From the NCBI RefSeq assembly GCF_000332455.1, contig NZ_AOGY02000069.1:73724-137723 (forward strand): a stretch of DNA of 64,000 nucleotides, written 5' to 3'. The position numbers and the translations under genes were made by a program. The notes under the pieces are model-generated. The model had not been told where the DNA came from, ran no database searches, and saw nothing but the letters and a program-made list of their open reading frames with translations. This document shows, piece after piece, positions 37,394-45,281 of this stretch (its first letter is position 1; each line of letters starts with the position of its first letter). The DNA is from Leptospira vanthielii serovar Holland str. Waz Holland = ATCC 700522 (GTDB taxonomy: Bacteria > Spirochaetota > Leptospiria > Leptospirales > Leptospiraceae).

Positions 37394-38248
37394 TTATTCG
37401 GGTATGGACTCTAATTTAGACCAATCCAACTCTCCATTTTGTATCGATAATTTTAAGTCTGGGTATTTCGATAATAACGAATGAACCTGGGGATTTGTAG
37501 ATTCAAAACAAACAATTGCTGCAACTTCCCTTTCCGTTTTCAGTTCAGATGCAAATAACCTTATGAGTTTGGGAGACATCGATTCATCTGCAAAGGGAGC
37601 CACAAGTCTCCAAATTTGGAGAGGCATTTTTCGACCAGCAGCCGTACGTTCACTGATAAAATCAGAAACGGCAACTGCGAGTTCTTTGTTTTTTCGCCTT
37701 TCGATTCCGTAAATCCAGTGAATTGGTTTTCCATTAAAAATTGTTTTTAATACAAGTTGGTTCCACGCAAGTTCTGGAAAATAAAGTTCTGGATAAGGAT
37801 TTAATAGTGCAATGGCATCAAATACAAATCCCATATTGGAGCGCACTGCATCCGTGGCCCTTGGCAACCATTCCCAGGGATAAGGAAGAAGTGGCAATGC
37901 TGAATACAAAGCAACAAGCTCATTTAACTCTGCTGTGTCAAATAGGGTATCTATATTTTTAATAAACTGTTCTTTGTCCTGCGCAGGAAGATGCAACAAC
38001 AACCAAACGCGCGATAATCGAATCAAATTCCAACCATCCACTTGAAATCCAACCTGATGGGGGATCAAACTTCCCTTAGATTTAGAATCATAAGTAACAA
38101 TCTTTTTTGATAAAAATCGAGGTGCCGCCACAAATGCGGTCATCAAATCCAAAACATTTGATTGGACTTTTTTTTCTAACCACTCGCGTTCTTTTTCCGT
38201 GGTTTGTTCAAAAAGGAATTGAGTTAAATTTGTGGGAATGTCTATCAT
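37394..38248 (-). CDS. eboA: EboA domain protein
   Basis: About 284 residues, first gene of the ebo cluster. The family has no known enzyme motif. The visible part is helical with HEAT-like, Leu- and Trp-rich stretches (LLHLPAQDKEQFIKNIDTLF, then ALYSALPLLPYPWEWLPRA, split here only for description). The position in front of eboB and the length fit EboA. The start is uncertain: a TTG at 38338 begins the longest frame, but the ATG at 38246-38248 agrees better with the family's N-terminus (LTQFLFEQT), and a palindrome lies between the two. The gene is divergent from a DUF1415 gene with about 210 bases between them, which must hold the cluster's promoter. Confidence 0.8.
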   Translation of the reverse strand: MIDIPTNLTQFLFEQTTEKEREWLEKKVQSNVLDLMTAFVAAPRFLSKKIVTYDSKSKGSLIPHQVGFQVDGWNLIRLSRVWLLLHLPAQDKEQFIKNIDTLFDTAELNELVALYSALPLLPYPWEWLPRATDAVRSNMGFVFDAIALLNPYPELYFPELAWNQLVLKTIFNGKPIHWIYGIERRKNKELAVAVSDFISERTAAGRKMPLQIWRLVAPFADESMSPKLIRLFASELKTEREVAAIVCFESTNPQVHSLLSKYPDLKLSIQNGELDWSKLESIPE

Positions 38249-38272
38249 AAGAATCTGATAATTGAAAACTTC

Positions 38273-38286
38273 TGACGCAGACGTCA
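38273..38286. promoter_or_regulatory. palindrome in the ebo leader (TGACG-N4-CGTCA)
   Basis: Perfect 5-base arms around CAGA, 24 bases upstream of the preferred eboA ATG. It is a candidate operator for the ebo cluster. The spacing and TGA/TCA edges loosely recall Crp/FNR sites, and a cyclic-nucleotide-binding protein follows the cluster, but the arms are short. Confidence 0.35.
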
Positions 38287-38458
38287 CTTCGTAAATCAAA
38301 TATTCGATTCCCAACTCTCTTTCCAAAACAATTGTCAAATTTTAATGATGATTTCCTTAAAATAAAAATCGAAGGTTCATAACTTAGATTACATTCGTTT
38401 CCATTTAATGGATATTGGTAATTCGGTATATTTCGAAAACAAAAAGGAAATTCTCTGA

Positions 38459-39016
38459 ATGTCCACGGAAAGAGATCTAACAAACGAAGAAGAAATTTTA
38501 TTCAAAACCAAAGAATGGGTTTTAAAATCTGTGATCGGACTCAATCTATGTCCTTTTGCAAAACCCACATACCAAGCGAATACAATTCGTTATATTGTGA
38601 GTGACTCAAAAACAAAAAAAGAATTACTCATCCATCTAGAATCAGAATTACAATTTCTAAAAGAAACCGATCCTCTCATCACCGAAACCACCCTCCTGAT
38701 TCATCCTTATGTTCTGGAGAATTTTTTAGACCAAAATGATTTTTTAGACGATACCGATTTTCTCTTAAATCGATTGGATTTAGATGGCATCATTCAGATT
38801 GCAAATTTCCATCCGCAGTTTCAGTTTGCAGAAAATAAGATAGACGACATAACCAACTTCGTTGGCCGATCCCCATACCAAACATTACATTTGTTACGTG
38901 AAGATAGCATCAGTCGCATTGTTGACTCTCATCCAAATATTGACAGTATTTTTGAAAACAACAGAAAAACGTTAAAGAATCTAGGACATGTAGGCTGGAA
39001 GAAACTAGAACCCTGA
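38459..39016 (+). CDS. DUF1415 family protein
   Basis: 185-residue cytoplasmic protein of the DUF1415 family. The signature blocks are clear: WVLKSVIGLNLCPFAKP (about 19-35), DGIIQIANFHPQFQFAEN (about 116-133) and NFVGRSPYQTLHLLREDSISR near the C-terminus. Cys31 in NLCPFA and the HPQFQF block are probably part of an active or metal site, but no function is established for the family. It is divergent from the ebo cluster and is followed after about 130 bases by an outer-membrane protein in the same direction. Confidence 0.85.
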   Translation: MSTERDLTNEEEILFKTKEWVLKSVIGLNLCPFAKPTYQANTIRYIVSDSKTKKELLIHLESELQFLKETDPLITETTLLIHPYVLENFLDQNDFLDDTDFLLNRLDLDGIIQIANFHPQFQFAENKIDDITNFVGRSPYQTLHLLREDSISRIVDSHPNIDSIFENNRKTLKNLGHVGWKKLEP

Positions 39017-39078
39017 ATAAGGTGTTCCAACCTGCTAAATAAATAATTTCTTCCATAAAAAACTAGGATTCCCACTAA

Positions 39079-39092
39079 CTAATAAATATTAG
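39079..39092. promoter_or_regulatory. short palindrome upstream of the outer-membrane channel gene
   Basis: CTAATA and TATTAG arms around AA, 53 bases before the ATG at 39146. It could be an operator or simply A+T-rich promoter DNA. Confidence 0.25.
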
Positions 39093-39145
39093 ATTTGAAT
39101 GTTGTAACGATCTGTATCCACTGGCTCAAACATAGGTGGTATCAA

Positions 39146-40966
39146 ATGTACGTTCGCAATCATCGGATCATTATAGGCCTTATTTCGCTCGGGATTTTCC
39201 TATCGCCTTTGGCAGCAGAGTTGGACGCACAGTTCATCACTCCTGTTAAAAAAGAAGTTCCTGAAACTCCACAACCTCCTCCTACGCCACCACCGCCCCC
39301 TCCTCCTCCAGAAGAGCCGGCAGAATACGTGAGCCCGATGAAAGGCAATTTAACGGGGGAATATTTAAAAAGCCTGCAAGTCACCGCCAAACAAAGAAAG
39401 GCGCTACAAGAGAATACAAATCTTTGGTTTGCTGATCGTTTCCGAGTTGGTTTGGGTATCCGACCGAAAGCTGATTCACTTTATAATACTGACTTTGACA
39501 AATCAACACCTGACAATCGCAATACGGTAAGTAACCAAACACAATTTTATCTCATTGGGGATTTATCTCCAAACATTGCCTTTAAGTTAACCCTTCAGGA
39601 TGTTCGACTTTGGGGCGGAGAAATCGTTAATGGATCTTCCGACCAAAAGTTAGGCGTAATTCCCAATTCCGGAAATTTAGTCGATACCACCAAACAAAAA
39701 GAAGTTCCTCTTAATAATTATACAGGCTTTCGGGAAGCATTTTTGGATTTAAAAACTACCAATCAAATGTTCCGAGTAAGAACGGGACGCCAAATCCTAG
39801 ACTACGGGGACGGAAGGATTGTAGGTTCCAGAAACGATAGTTTGAATGGAAACTCGTTTGATGCCATTCGAACTACCATTACCATTCAAAAACAAAGTTT
39901 AGATTTTTTTGGTGCCATCATTGGATCGGAAAATAATTCCAATAGTATGGTTTCCAACAATTCTACTCGTGTTGGCGGAACGGGAAATGCCTCTTACTAT
40001 GGTGCTCATTATGGATTCAAACCCTGGGAATGGTTAGGAATTGAATTGTATAACTTCACACTTTATAAACAAAAACAAAAAGCCACAAATACAACAGTCA
40101 ATTATGGTTCGGACATTTATTACCGAGGACCAGACCAACTCAACACTTCAGGATTCCGCCTAACAAATCGTACAAAAGGAAATATGATCGCAAGCGAAAC
40201 CGGGATTGACTGGATGGTCGAAGCCGCTTGGCAAACTGGATTTACAGGCGAACGAGTCTCACCTGATTGGCTAAACCAAACCGGCACCTACTCAACCGAT
40301 AAAAAAACAGGACAGGCACCGCCTCTTTCTTCACCTGTCCAATACAAATCAAACATTGTTGCCGTCCAATTAGGATACACTCCAGTAAAAGAGTTTCGGA
40401 TTGGAGTTCAATATGTCCAGGCCTCTGGAGATCCCAATCGAAATGACGGAAGTGTAGGTACTTACAATCCGCTATTTGCCACAAGAAGGATGGCCGGTGG
40501 AGGACTACCTTTCGCCGGTAATGGTAACTCGGGAATGGTTTTCTGGCAAAACATCAAAGACTATTCAATCAACATAAAATATGAATCTGCCAAATGGGGA
40601 ACTTTTATTCTAAACCCTCACTGGTATTATAAAGTTAAACTTCAAGATGGTTACTACGATAACAACAATTATGTGGCCGGAAGTAAGGCTACAGGAGAAA
40701 CCGCCTCTACAGAAGACTATTATAACACGGAAGCTTATAATCCTAATCGGCCCAAACTAGGAAGGCATGTAGCAACGGAAATTAACTTTATATATATTGT
40801 TACACCTTTTGAAAATGTTTCGTTCTGGTTTGGAGCCAGTTCCCTCTATGCTGGAGAAGCTATTCGAAATCAAAAGAACAATCCGTATGAGACAGATCCA
40901 TACCATAGATACGATTTAAAACCTAACTCTAGCTATTTTACAATCCAGAGTGTGTTTGCAATTTAG
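39146..40966 (+). CDS. outer-membrane beta-barrel channel, alginate-export-like
   Basis: 606 residues, starting at ATG 39146, where a good ribosome binding site (AGGTGG) lies 7 bases upstream. The longer frame start at 39095 lacks one. A signal peptide ends near residue 30 (SPLAAELDAQ). A striking proline-rich stretch follows (about 40-58, PPPTPPPPPPPPEEP), then a long beta-barrel with alternating aromatic strands (NTNLWFADRFRVGLGIRPKA at the start of the barrel, GRQILDYGDGRIVGSR in the middle). This fits AlgE-type outer-membrane proteins and related phosphate-selective-porin-like channels. The final residue is hydrophobic (SVFAI) rather than the usual Phe. A strong terminator follows. The solute is unknown, and alginate export itself is unlikely without an alginate operon nearby. 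Confidence 0.8.
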   Translation: MYVRNHRIIIGLISLGIFLSPLAAELDAQFITPVKKEVPETPQPPPTPPPPPPPPEEPAEYVSPMKGNLTGEYLKSLQVTAKQRKALQENTNLWFADRFRVGLGIRPKADSLYNTDFDKSTPDNRNTVSNQTQFYLIGDLSPNIAFKLTLQDVRLWGGEIVNGSSDQKLGVIPNSGNLVDTTKQKEVPLNNYTGFREAFLDLKTTNQMFRVRTGRQILDYGDGRIVGSRNDSLNGNSFDAIRTTITIQKQSLDFFGAIIGSENNSNSMVSNNSTRVGGTGNASYYGAHYGFKPWEWLGIELYNFTLYKQKQKATNTTVNYGSDIYYRGPDQLNTSGFRLTNRTKGNMIASETGIDWMVEAAWQTGFTGERVSPDWLNQTGTYSTDKKTGQAPPLSSPVQYKSNIVAVQLGYTPVKEFRIGVQYVQASGDPNRNDGSVGTYNPLFATRRMAGGGLPFAGNGNSGMVFWQNIKDYSINIKYESAKWGTFILNPHWYYKVKLQDGYYDNNNYVAGSKATGETASTEDYYNTEAYNPNRPKLGRHVATEINFIYIVTPFENVSFWFGASSLYAGEAIRNQKNNPYETDPYHRYDLKPNSSYFTIQSVFAI

Positions 40967-40995
40967 TTTTTTTAGAAAATCTTTTTATAGTTTTT

Positions 40996-41028
40996 AACCC
41001 AGAGTGCGGCATACCGCACTGGGTTTTG
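40996..41028 (+). terminator. rho-independent terminator after the channel gene
   Basis: AACCC (40996-41000) pairs with GGGTT (41021-41025) and AGTGCGG (41003-41009) with CCGCACT (41014-41020), with a CATA loop, a two-base bulge and a short T-run. A strong stem. Confidence 0.8.
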
Positions 41029-41115
41029 TTTGTATCTGGTTTTCTTAACATTTATTGTTGACGTTTCTACTGAAATCTCGATTTCTAATATGAACTAACA
41101 AAAATCAGGACAAAA

Positions 41116-41799
41116 ATGAGAACACTTGCCATACTCACTCTCGCAATCACATTGTTCAATTGCAGAATCAAACCAGATATTTTACCAAATTCCTCCAACC
41201 AATCATCTGCAATCGCATTTGAACTCATAATCCCTAAAACTTTAATGGGCCATTTTTACCCAGAAAGGGTTTTGTTAGTCAAACTTGACAAATCGAAAAA
41301 GAATATTAGTGAATTACAAATAATTGAAACGAATTTTTTCTCACAAAGACGTTATTATGTTTTGAATATTGAACCAGGTGATTATGCTTTTGTCGGTGCA
41401 CACGTTCACGAAAAAGACGTTCAGACGCAAAAAGAAGCAAATATTTATTACATATTGGATCGGCAAAATCTTGAAAAATCAAAATTCACAGTCAAACCAA
41501 ACCAAATCCTAATATTAGGGAAGTATGTAGTAGATTTCAATAAAACAGCCTTGGAATTAGATCCTGACATGGACAACGTTGGAGAATCCATTATTGGAAG
41601 TTTTAAAACAAGTTTAACTGCTAAAATAGGTGCTGCCATTATCTCCACAGTCTTAACCGGTGGTGCTGACCAAACAGATACTTCTGGTTATGCTGGCTTT
41701 AAAGAAATCAATCAGAGCACAGAAATGATTGAGGAAATTAAAAAACAAACAAAATTGGATTTAGAGGAAACAAGGTGGTCCTCAATTCCAATTCAATAA
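41116..41799 (+). CDS. hypothetical lipoprotein
   Basis: 227 residues. A lipoprotein signal (LAITLFNC, Cys about 16) begins the protein. The mature part reads like a beta-sandwich (YYVLNIEPGDYAFVGAHV) with a conserved-looking helical end that includes a hydrophobic segment (about 165-185, TAKIGAAIISTVLTGGA). It is reminiscent of DUF2846-like leptospiral lipoproteins, but the family is not certain. It is transcribed alone after a terminator, and a TetR gene converges on it 20 bases downstream. Function unknown. Confidence 0.7.
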   Translation: MRTLAILTLAITLFNCRIKPDILPNSSNQSSAIAFELIIPKTLMGHFYPERVLLVKLDKSKKNISELQIIETNFFSQRRYYVLNIEPGDYAFVGAHVHEKDVQTQKEANIYYILDRQNLEKSKFTVKPNQILILGKYVVDFNKTALELDPDMDNVGESIIGSFKTSLTAKIGAAIISTVLTGGADQTDTSGYAGFKEINQSTEMIEEIKKQTKLDLEETRWSSIPIQ

Positions 41800-41819
41800 A
41801 AATTTGACCAAATCTCTGT

Positions 41820-42518
41820 TCATTTAATTAAATGAGGAGGTTTGTCTAAACCATCTAAAATTAAATCTAAACCAAAATCAAACTTATGGAGTCCATTGTA
41901 TTTTCCTGATATCACCTCTTTGGTTAAATTGCTGAGATAAGGATAGGGACTTGATTCCAAAGTTGGCAAAAATCCTTCTGCTTTTTCTGCATACTCATCA
42001 GGTTGGAATGGAAAATTCAATTCTTGTAATATAAAACCATAAGTATGGCTATCGATTGTATTGATAATGTGGTCGGCAGCTTGTAACGAAAATCCAGCGG
42101 AATGGAGACATCCAAGTGTAGCATCAAAGTAAGATAACATTGCTTTCCCTGTGTTGATTCGAGATACAATCAACATGGGGACCCAGGGATGTAAAACCAG
42201 GATTTCACGAGCAGACCTTGCTCTTTTTTTCATTTCCCTTTTCCAATCACCACCTATCCTTGGTAACGTGATCTTTGAAACCACTAAATCCACCATTTCA
42301 GCCAAAAGTTCATCTTTGTTTTTCAGATGATTGTATAAAGACATCGCTTCGACACCCAACCGAAGTGCCAAGTTTCGCATCGACAACTCTTCCAATCCAG
42401 ACTCATCAGCAAGTTGGATCGCCACCTTCAAAACAAGTTCTTTCGAGAGAGTCTTTCGTTTTTTTACGTTAGCTTTTTTGAGATTTTTGCTTGGTTTATT
42501 GCTCTTTTTTTTATCCAT
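41820..42518 (-). CDS. TetR-family repressor (TetR/TetR_C-like)
   Basis: 232 residues from ATG 42516-42518, with a ribosome binding site (GAGAGG) upstream; the longer frame start is not needed. A lysine-rich leader (about 1-20) is followed by the helix-turn-helix (about 30-75, LSMRNLALRLGVEAMSLYNHLKNKDELL) and a ligand domain like the tetracycline-repressor C-terminal family. The divergent quinone oxidoreductase gene starts 130 bases away, and a perfect palindrome (ACTTAC-AGT-GTAAGT) lies in its promoter. The simplest model is that this protein represses the oxidoreductase, and perhaps itself, until an electrophile binds. The inducer is unknown. Confidence 0.85.
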   Translation of the reverse strand: MDKKKSNKPSKNLKKANVKKRKTLSKELVLKVAIQLADESGLEELSMRNLALRLGVEAMSLYNHLKNKDELLAEMVDLVVSKITLPRIGGDWKREMKKRARSAREILVLHPWVPMLIVSRINTGKAMLSYFDATLGCLHSAGFSLQAADHIINTIDSHTYGFILQELNFPFQPDEYAEKAEGFLPTLESSPYPYLSNLTKEVISGKYNGLHKFDFGLDLILDGLDKPPHLIK

Positions 42519-42598
42519 ATTACTTGGCCTCTCCCTTGTATCATAAAATCCACTATAAATCCATTCTAAAAAACAAAACAGATAAGAAATAAATTTCA

Positions 42599-42627
42599 TT
42601 GACATACTTACAGTGTAAGTGTAAAAC
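42599..42627 (+). promoter_or_regulatory. promoter with TetR operator inside the spacer
   Basis: A -35 box TTGACA (42599-42604), a 17-base spacer and a -10-like TAAAAC (42622-42627). The spacer holds the perfect palindrome ACTTAC-AGT-GTAAGT (42606-42620). A bound repressor would block RNA polymerase from reading the quinone oxidoreductase gene at 42648. Confidence 0.65.
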
Positions 42628-42647
42628 TCCAATCAGGAGTAAAACGA

Positions 42648-43607
42648 TTGAAAGTCATCACTGCAAGAAAGTATGGTACCCCAGAAGTACTTCGATTAGA
42701 AGAATGGGAAACACCTTCTCCAAAAAAAAATGAAATCAGAATCAAAATTTATAATACCTCTGTAAATTCGGCTGATTGGCGTCTTCGTAAACCTGATCCC
42801 AAACTCGTTCGATTGTTTTTCGGAATCACCAAATTAAGGCAACCCATCCTCGGAGGATCCATCTCAGGTGTGGTCGATGCTGTTGGAGAAAACGTTACCA
42901 AGTTTCAGGTGGGAGACAAAATTTTTGGATCCACGGGTTTACGCATGGGAGCATACGCCGAATCCATTTGTTTACCGGAATCTTCAGTAATCACGATTCT
43001 TCCAAAAGAAATGTCTTTTCCGGAAGGTGCTACCTTACCTTTTGGAAGTTTAACTGCCCTCGACTTCATTCAAAAATGTAACCTACAAAAAAACCAAACC
43101 ATCATTATATATGGTGCCTCCAGTTCTGTGGGTACTGCTGCCATCCAATTGACAAAACATTTTGGTGCCATTGTAACAGCTGTTTGCAGTAAAGGAAATT
43201 TCGAATTAGTCAAATCTCTCGGTGCGGATTTTGTTATGGATTATGAAGGGTTCCACTCCGAATCGCATAACAAAACTTATGATGTTGTATTTGAATGTGT
43301 AGGTAAATCTTCAACTCCCTCCAACCTAAAACATCTTACCCAAGGAGGAGTTTTGGTTTTAGTGGGAGCTTCTTTTAAAGATATGTTTCAAGCAGCATGG
43401 ATTTCCTTAACCAAGAAAATTAATATCAAATTTGGACCAATTGCAGAGACTTTAGAGAATTTGAATTTTTTAGCGGAGTTAACCAAAAATGGAACCTTTA
43501 AAGTGGTGATTGATAAGTCTTATCCTTTAGAAGAAATGGTGGAAGCTCACCGTTATGTAGAAGCTGGGCACAAAAAAGGGAATGTAGTGATCAATATCAC
43601 GGTCTAA
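42648..43607 (+). CDS. NAD(P)-dependent quinone oxidoreductase / zinc-less alcohol dehydrogenase
   Basis: 319 residues of the medium-chain reductase superfamily. An N-terminal GroES-like fold (1-120, GGSISGVVDAVGENVTKFQVGDKIFG) precedes a Rossmann fold with the NAD(P) loop GASSSVGTAAIQ (about 152-163). Zinc ligands of true alcohol dehydrogenases are absent, which points to quinone or enone reduction. The start is TTG at 42648: a strong ribosome binding site (CAGGAGT) lies 7 bases upstream, and the first residues KVITARKYGTPEVL fit the family. The TetR repressor is divergent, and its operator sits in the promoter. It probably detoxifies electrophiles. Confidence 0.88.
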   Translation: MKVITARKYGTPEVLRLEEWETPSPKKNEIRIKIYNTSVNSADWRLRKPDPKLVRLFFGITKLRQPILGGSISGVVDAVGENVTKFQVGDKIFGSTGLRMGAYAESICLPESSVITILPKEMSFPEGATLPFGSLTALDFIQKCNLQKNQTIIIYGASSSVGTAAIQLTKHFGAIVTAVCSKGNFELVKSLGADFVMDYEGFHSESHNKTYDVVFECVGKSSTPSNLKHLTQGGVLVLVGASFKDMFQAAWISLTKKINIKFGPIAETLENLNFLAELTKNGTFKVVIDKSYPLEEMVEAHRYVEAGHKKGNVVINITV

Positions 43608-43635
43608 CTAAAGTTTAACTATAATAAACAAAAAT

Positions 43636-43659
43636 CCTACCGCAAATCATTGCGGTAGG
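43636..43659 (-). terminator. terminator of the small Cys-rich gene
   Basis: CCTACCGCAA and TTGCGGTAGG pair perfectly around ATCA. On the minus strand a T-run follows (ATTTTTG), so it ends the gene at 43674-43955. It may also help stop the convergent oxidoreductase transcript. Confidence 0.8.
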
Positions 43660-43673
43660 TCATCACAAATGGT

Positions 43674-43955
43674 TTAATTGATTTTTTTGGTTTTGTTTTG
43701 TTTTACTGTTTCCATAAAGGTTAGATCGTTATAAGAACGATCCACTTTACAAACCTTTACATTGGCTGCGGTAGAACAAGAAGCAGTACCGGAAATTTTA
43801 CAACCTTTTGCTTCGCAGGCCTTTCTGTCCTTTCCTCTACACTGTTCGCAACCGTTGGTACTTCCGTTTCCACAAAGAAAACAATCTTCTGCTACCAATG
43901 TGGTAGAAGCCAAAACCGTCATCAGCATAAAGCTAATCGTGACCAATGTTCTCAT
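43674..43955 (-). CDS. small secreted cysteine-rich protein
   Basis: 93 residues. A signal peptide (about 1-22, ending LVAED) precedes a mature part of about 70 residues with eight cysteines in 50 residues, including the pairs CFLC and CEQC, and a C-terminal lysine-rich tail. The pattern suggests a disulfide-rich or metal-binding periplasmic protein. No family is recognised. An excellent ribosome binding site (AAGGAGAT) lies just upstream, and a perfect stem terminator follows, so it is a well-formed single-gene unit. Possible roles, such as metal binding, are only inference. Confidence 0.75.
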   Translation of the reverse strand: MRTLVTISFMLMTVLASTTLVAEDCFLCGNGSTNGCEQCRGKDRKACEAKGCKISGTASCSTAANVKVCKVDRSYNDLTFMETVKQNKTKKIN

Positions 43956-44036
43956 ATTATCTCCTTCTTATCTGTTCGAAAAAACAGCAAGAGGATGAAT
44001 TCTATCGGAAGTCAATAAATTGACAAACTCATTTTT

Positions 44037-44864
44037 CTATTTTGGAATGGGTGGTAACACGTAAAATAGAATCGCAAAAAAATGACAAAGACTTCCGCTT
44101 AAAACAAATAGATGCCATATAGCGTGATTAAAAGGTAACCTGTCCCATAGGTAAAATATAACACCCACAGTGTAACTAAGCCCACCTGCTACTAACCAAG
44201 AAATTCCCCCAACTCCAATTGCTGTTCGAATGTCTTTGACAACAAAAATGGCAAGCCATCCCATTAGGATATAAACTACAACGCGAGCCCCACTGTATTT
44301 GCCTGGAAACAATAACAATAATAGAACTCCAGCAAAGGCAAGGATCCATACGATAAGAAATAGAGTCCAACCCCACTCTGAATGCTCACGTAAACTAACA
44401 AGCGTAAATGGAGTGTAAGTCCCTGCAATCAAAAGATAGATTGATGCATGGTCTATCACTTTAAAGATACGTTTTGTAGCGGAATGATAGATTCCATGGT
44501 AAAGAGTGGAAGCAAGATACAATAAAATGAGTGTGGCCCCATAAATGGCAGAACTAACAATATGCCAAATATCACCATAGAGAACAGCCATCGTCAATAG
44601 TAGAGAAAGTCCGGCAATACTCAAACCCCCACCAATCCCATGAGTGACAGCATTCGCAATTTCATGGCCGATGGAATACTCGTGAATGGTATCAATGAGT
44701 TCTGTCACAGTTGGATTCGATTCCATAGCCAACACTGGCTTTAAATCAGGTGAGGATTGTTTGGTTATATTTTTTGGTTTGGATTTAGTAATTTGTTTGT
44801 TTACCGGTTTTGAAGTACGGGTCGCTTTTTTTGCGGGATTGGCTTTTGACTTTTTCGCTTTCAT
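44037..44864 (-). CDS. hemolysin III / PAQR-type membrane protein
   Basis: 275 residues, start taken at ATG 44862-44864. A basic N-terminal extension of about 45 residues (Lys-, Pro- and Thr-rich) precedes seven membrane helices of the HlyIII/PAQR family. The conserved metal-site blocks are seen: STLYHGIYHS, DHASIYLLIAGTYTPF and WHLFVLSGSLCHFFA. The family is called hemolysin III from a Bacillus protein, but the cellular role in most bacteria is membrane homeostasis or unknown. The lysine-rich extension is unusual. The start lies against the remnant of a P-type ATPase gene on the other strand, which marks a past rearrangement at this point. Confidence 0.8.
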   Translation of the reverse strand: MKAKKSKANPAKKATRTSKPVNKQITKSKPKNITKQSSPDLKPVLAMESNPTVTELIDTIHEYSIGHEIANAVTHGIGGGLSIAGLSLLLTMAVLYGDIWHIVSSAIYGATLILLYLASTLYHGIYHSATKRIFKVIDHASIYLLIAGTYTPFTLVSLREHSEWGWTLFLIVWILAFAGVLLLLLFPGKYSGARVVVYILMGWLAIFVVKDIRTAIGVGGISWLVAGGLSYTVGVIFYLWDRLPFNHAIWHLFVLSGSLCHFFAILFYVLPPIPK

Positions 44865-44866
44865 AA

Positions 44867-45148
44867 GATGATTGTTACACCAATCAAGATCGTATTTTTT
44901 TAACTCGTCAACCGAAAGAAACAATATGGATCAATCAATTTGTAGACCTCGTAGATTACTTGCCATTAGTTTCTATCAGCATTGCCGCTCTTGGTGCCTT
45001 TTTACCATTTACAAAAATAGAAACCTATTTCGGACTTGTGCCTCCGCCGATGGAGTTTTATGCAATTTTAGCGTCTATGGTTGTCATTTATCTTATGGTA
45101 GAGGAAACTGCGAAAAGGATTTTTTATCGTTTCCAGAGTAGAAAGTAA
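44867..45148 (+). pseudogene. remnant C-terminus of a P-type (MgtA-like) ATPase
   Basis: A frame of about 93 codons with no plausible start ends at TAA 45146-45148. Its translation matches the end of Mg2+-type P-type ATPases: a segment like RIFLTRQPKETIW, a hydrophobic helix (VSISIAALGAFLPF), then FGLVPPPMEFYAI and the closing helix ending VEETAKRIFYRF. All upstream domains are missing, because the frame is cut by a stop at 44864-44866, exactly at the start codon of the divergent hemolysin III gene. A gene of about 850 codons was reduced to its last tenth. It is not expected to be functional. Confidence 0.65.
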
Positions 45149-45155
45149 AATCCAA

Positions 45156-45221
45156 AGCGCCAGGGATCGAAGTGGAAATCCTTTGCACGGATGTGCAAAG
45201 ATTGAAACGGAGAGCCCGATC
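45156..45221. other. structured intergenic element, candidate RNA or repeat
   Basis: A central hairpin with perfect 8-base arms (CTTTGCAC at 45181-45188, GTGCAAAG at 45193-45200, loop GGAT) is flanked by GGGATCGAAGTGGAAATC on the left and ATTGAAACGGAGAGCCCG on the right. The outer GATCG (45166-45170) can pair with CGATC (45217-45221). The G+C content is higher than in the surroundings. It lies past the ATPase remnant and past the end of the EF-hand gene. It may be a dispersed repeat or a transcribed structure; I have only a vague memory of similar motifs in other genomes and cannot confirm it. Confidence 0.45.
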
Positions 45222-45281
45222 GGATCCTCATTTAAATTATGATGAACCATCCAATGCGAGGCGCCCCAATCCTAATAGATG

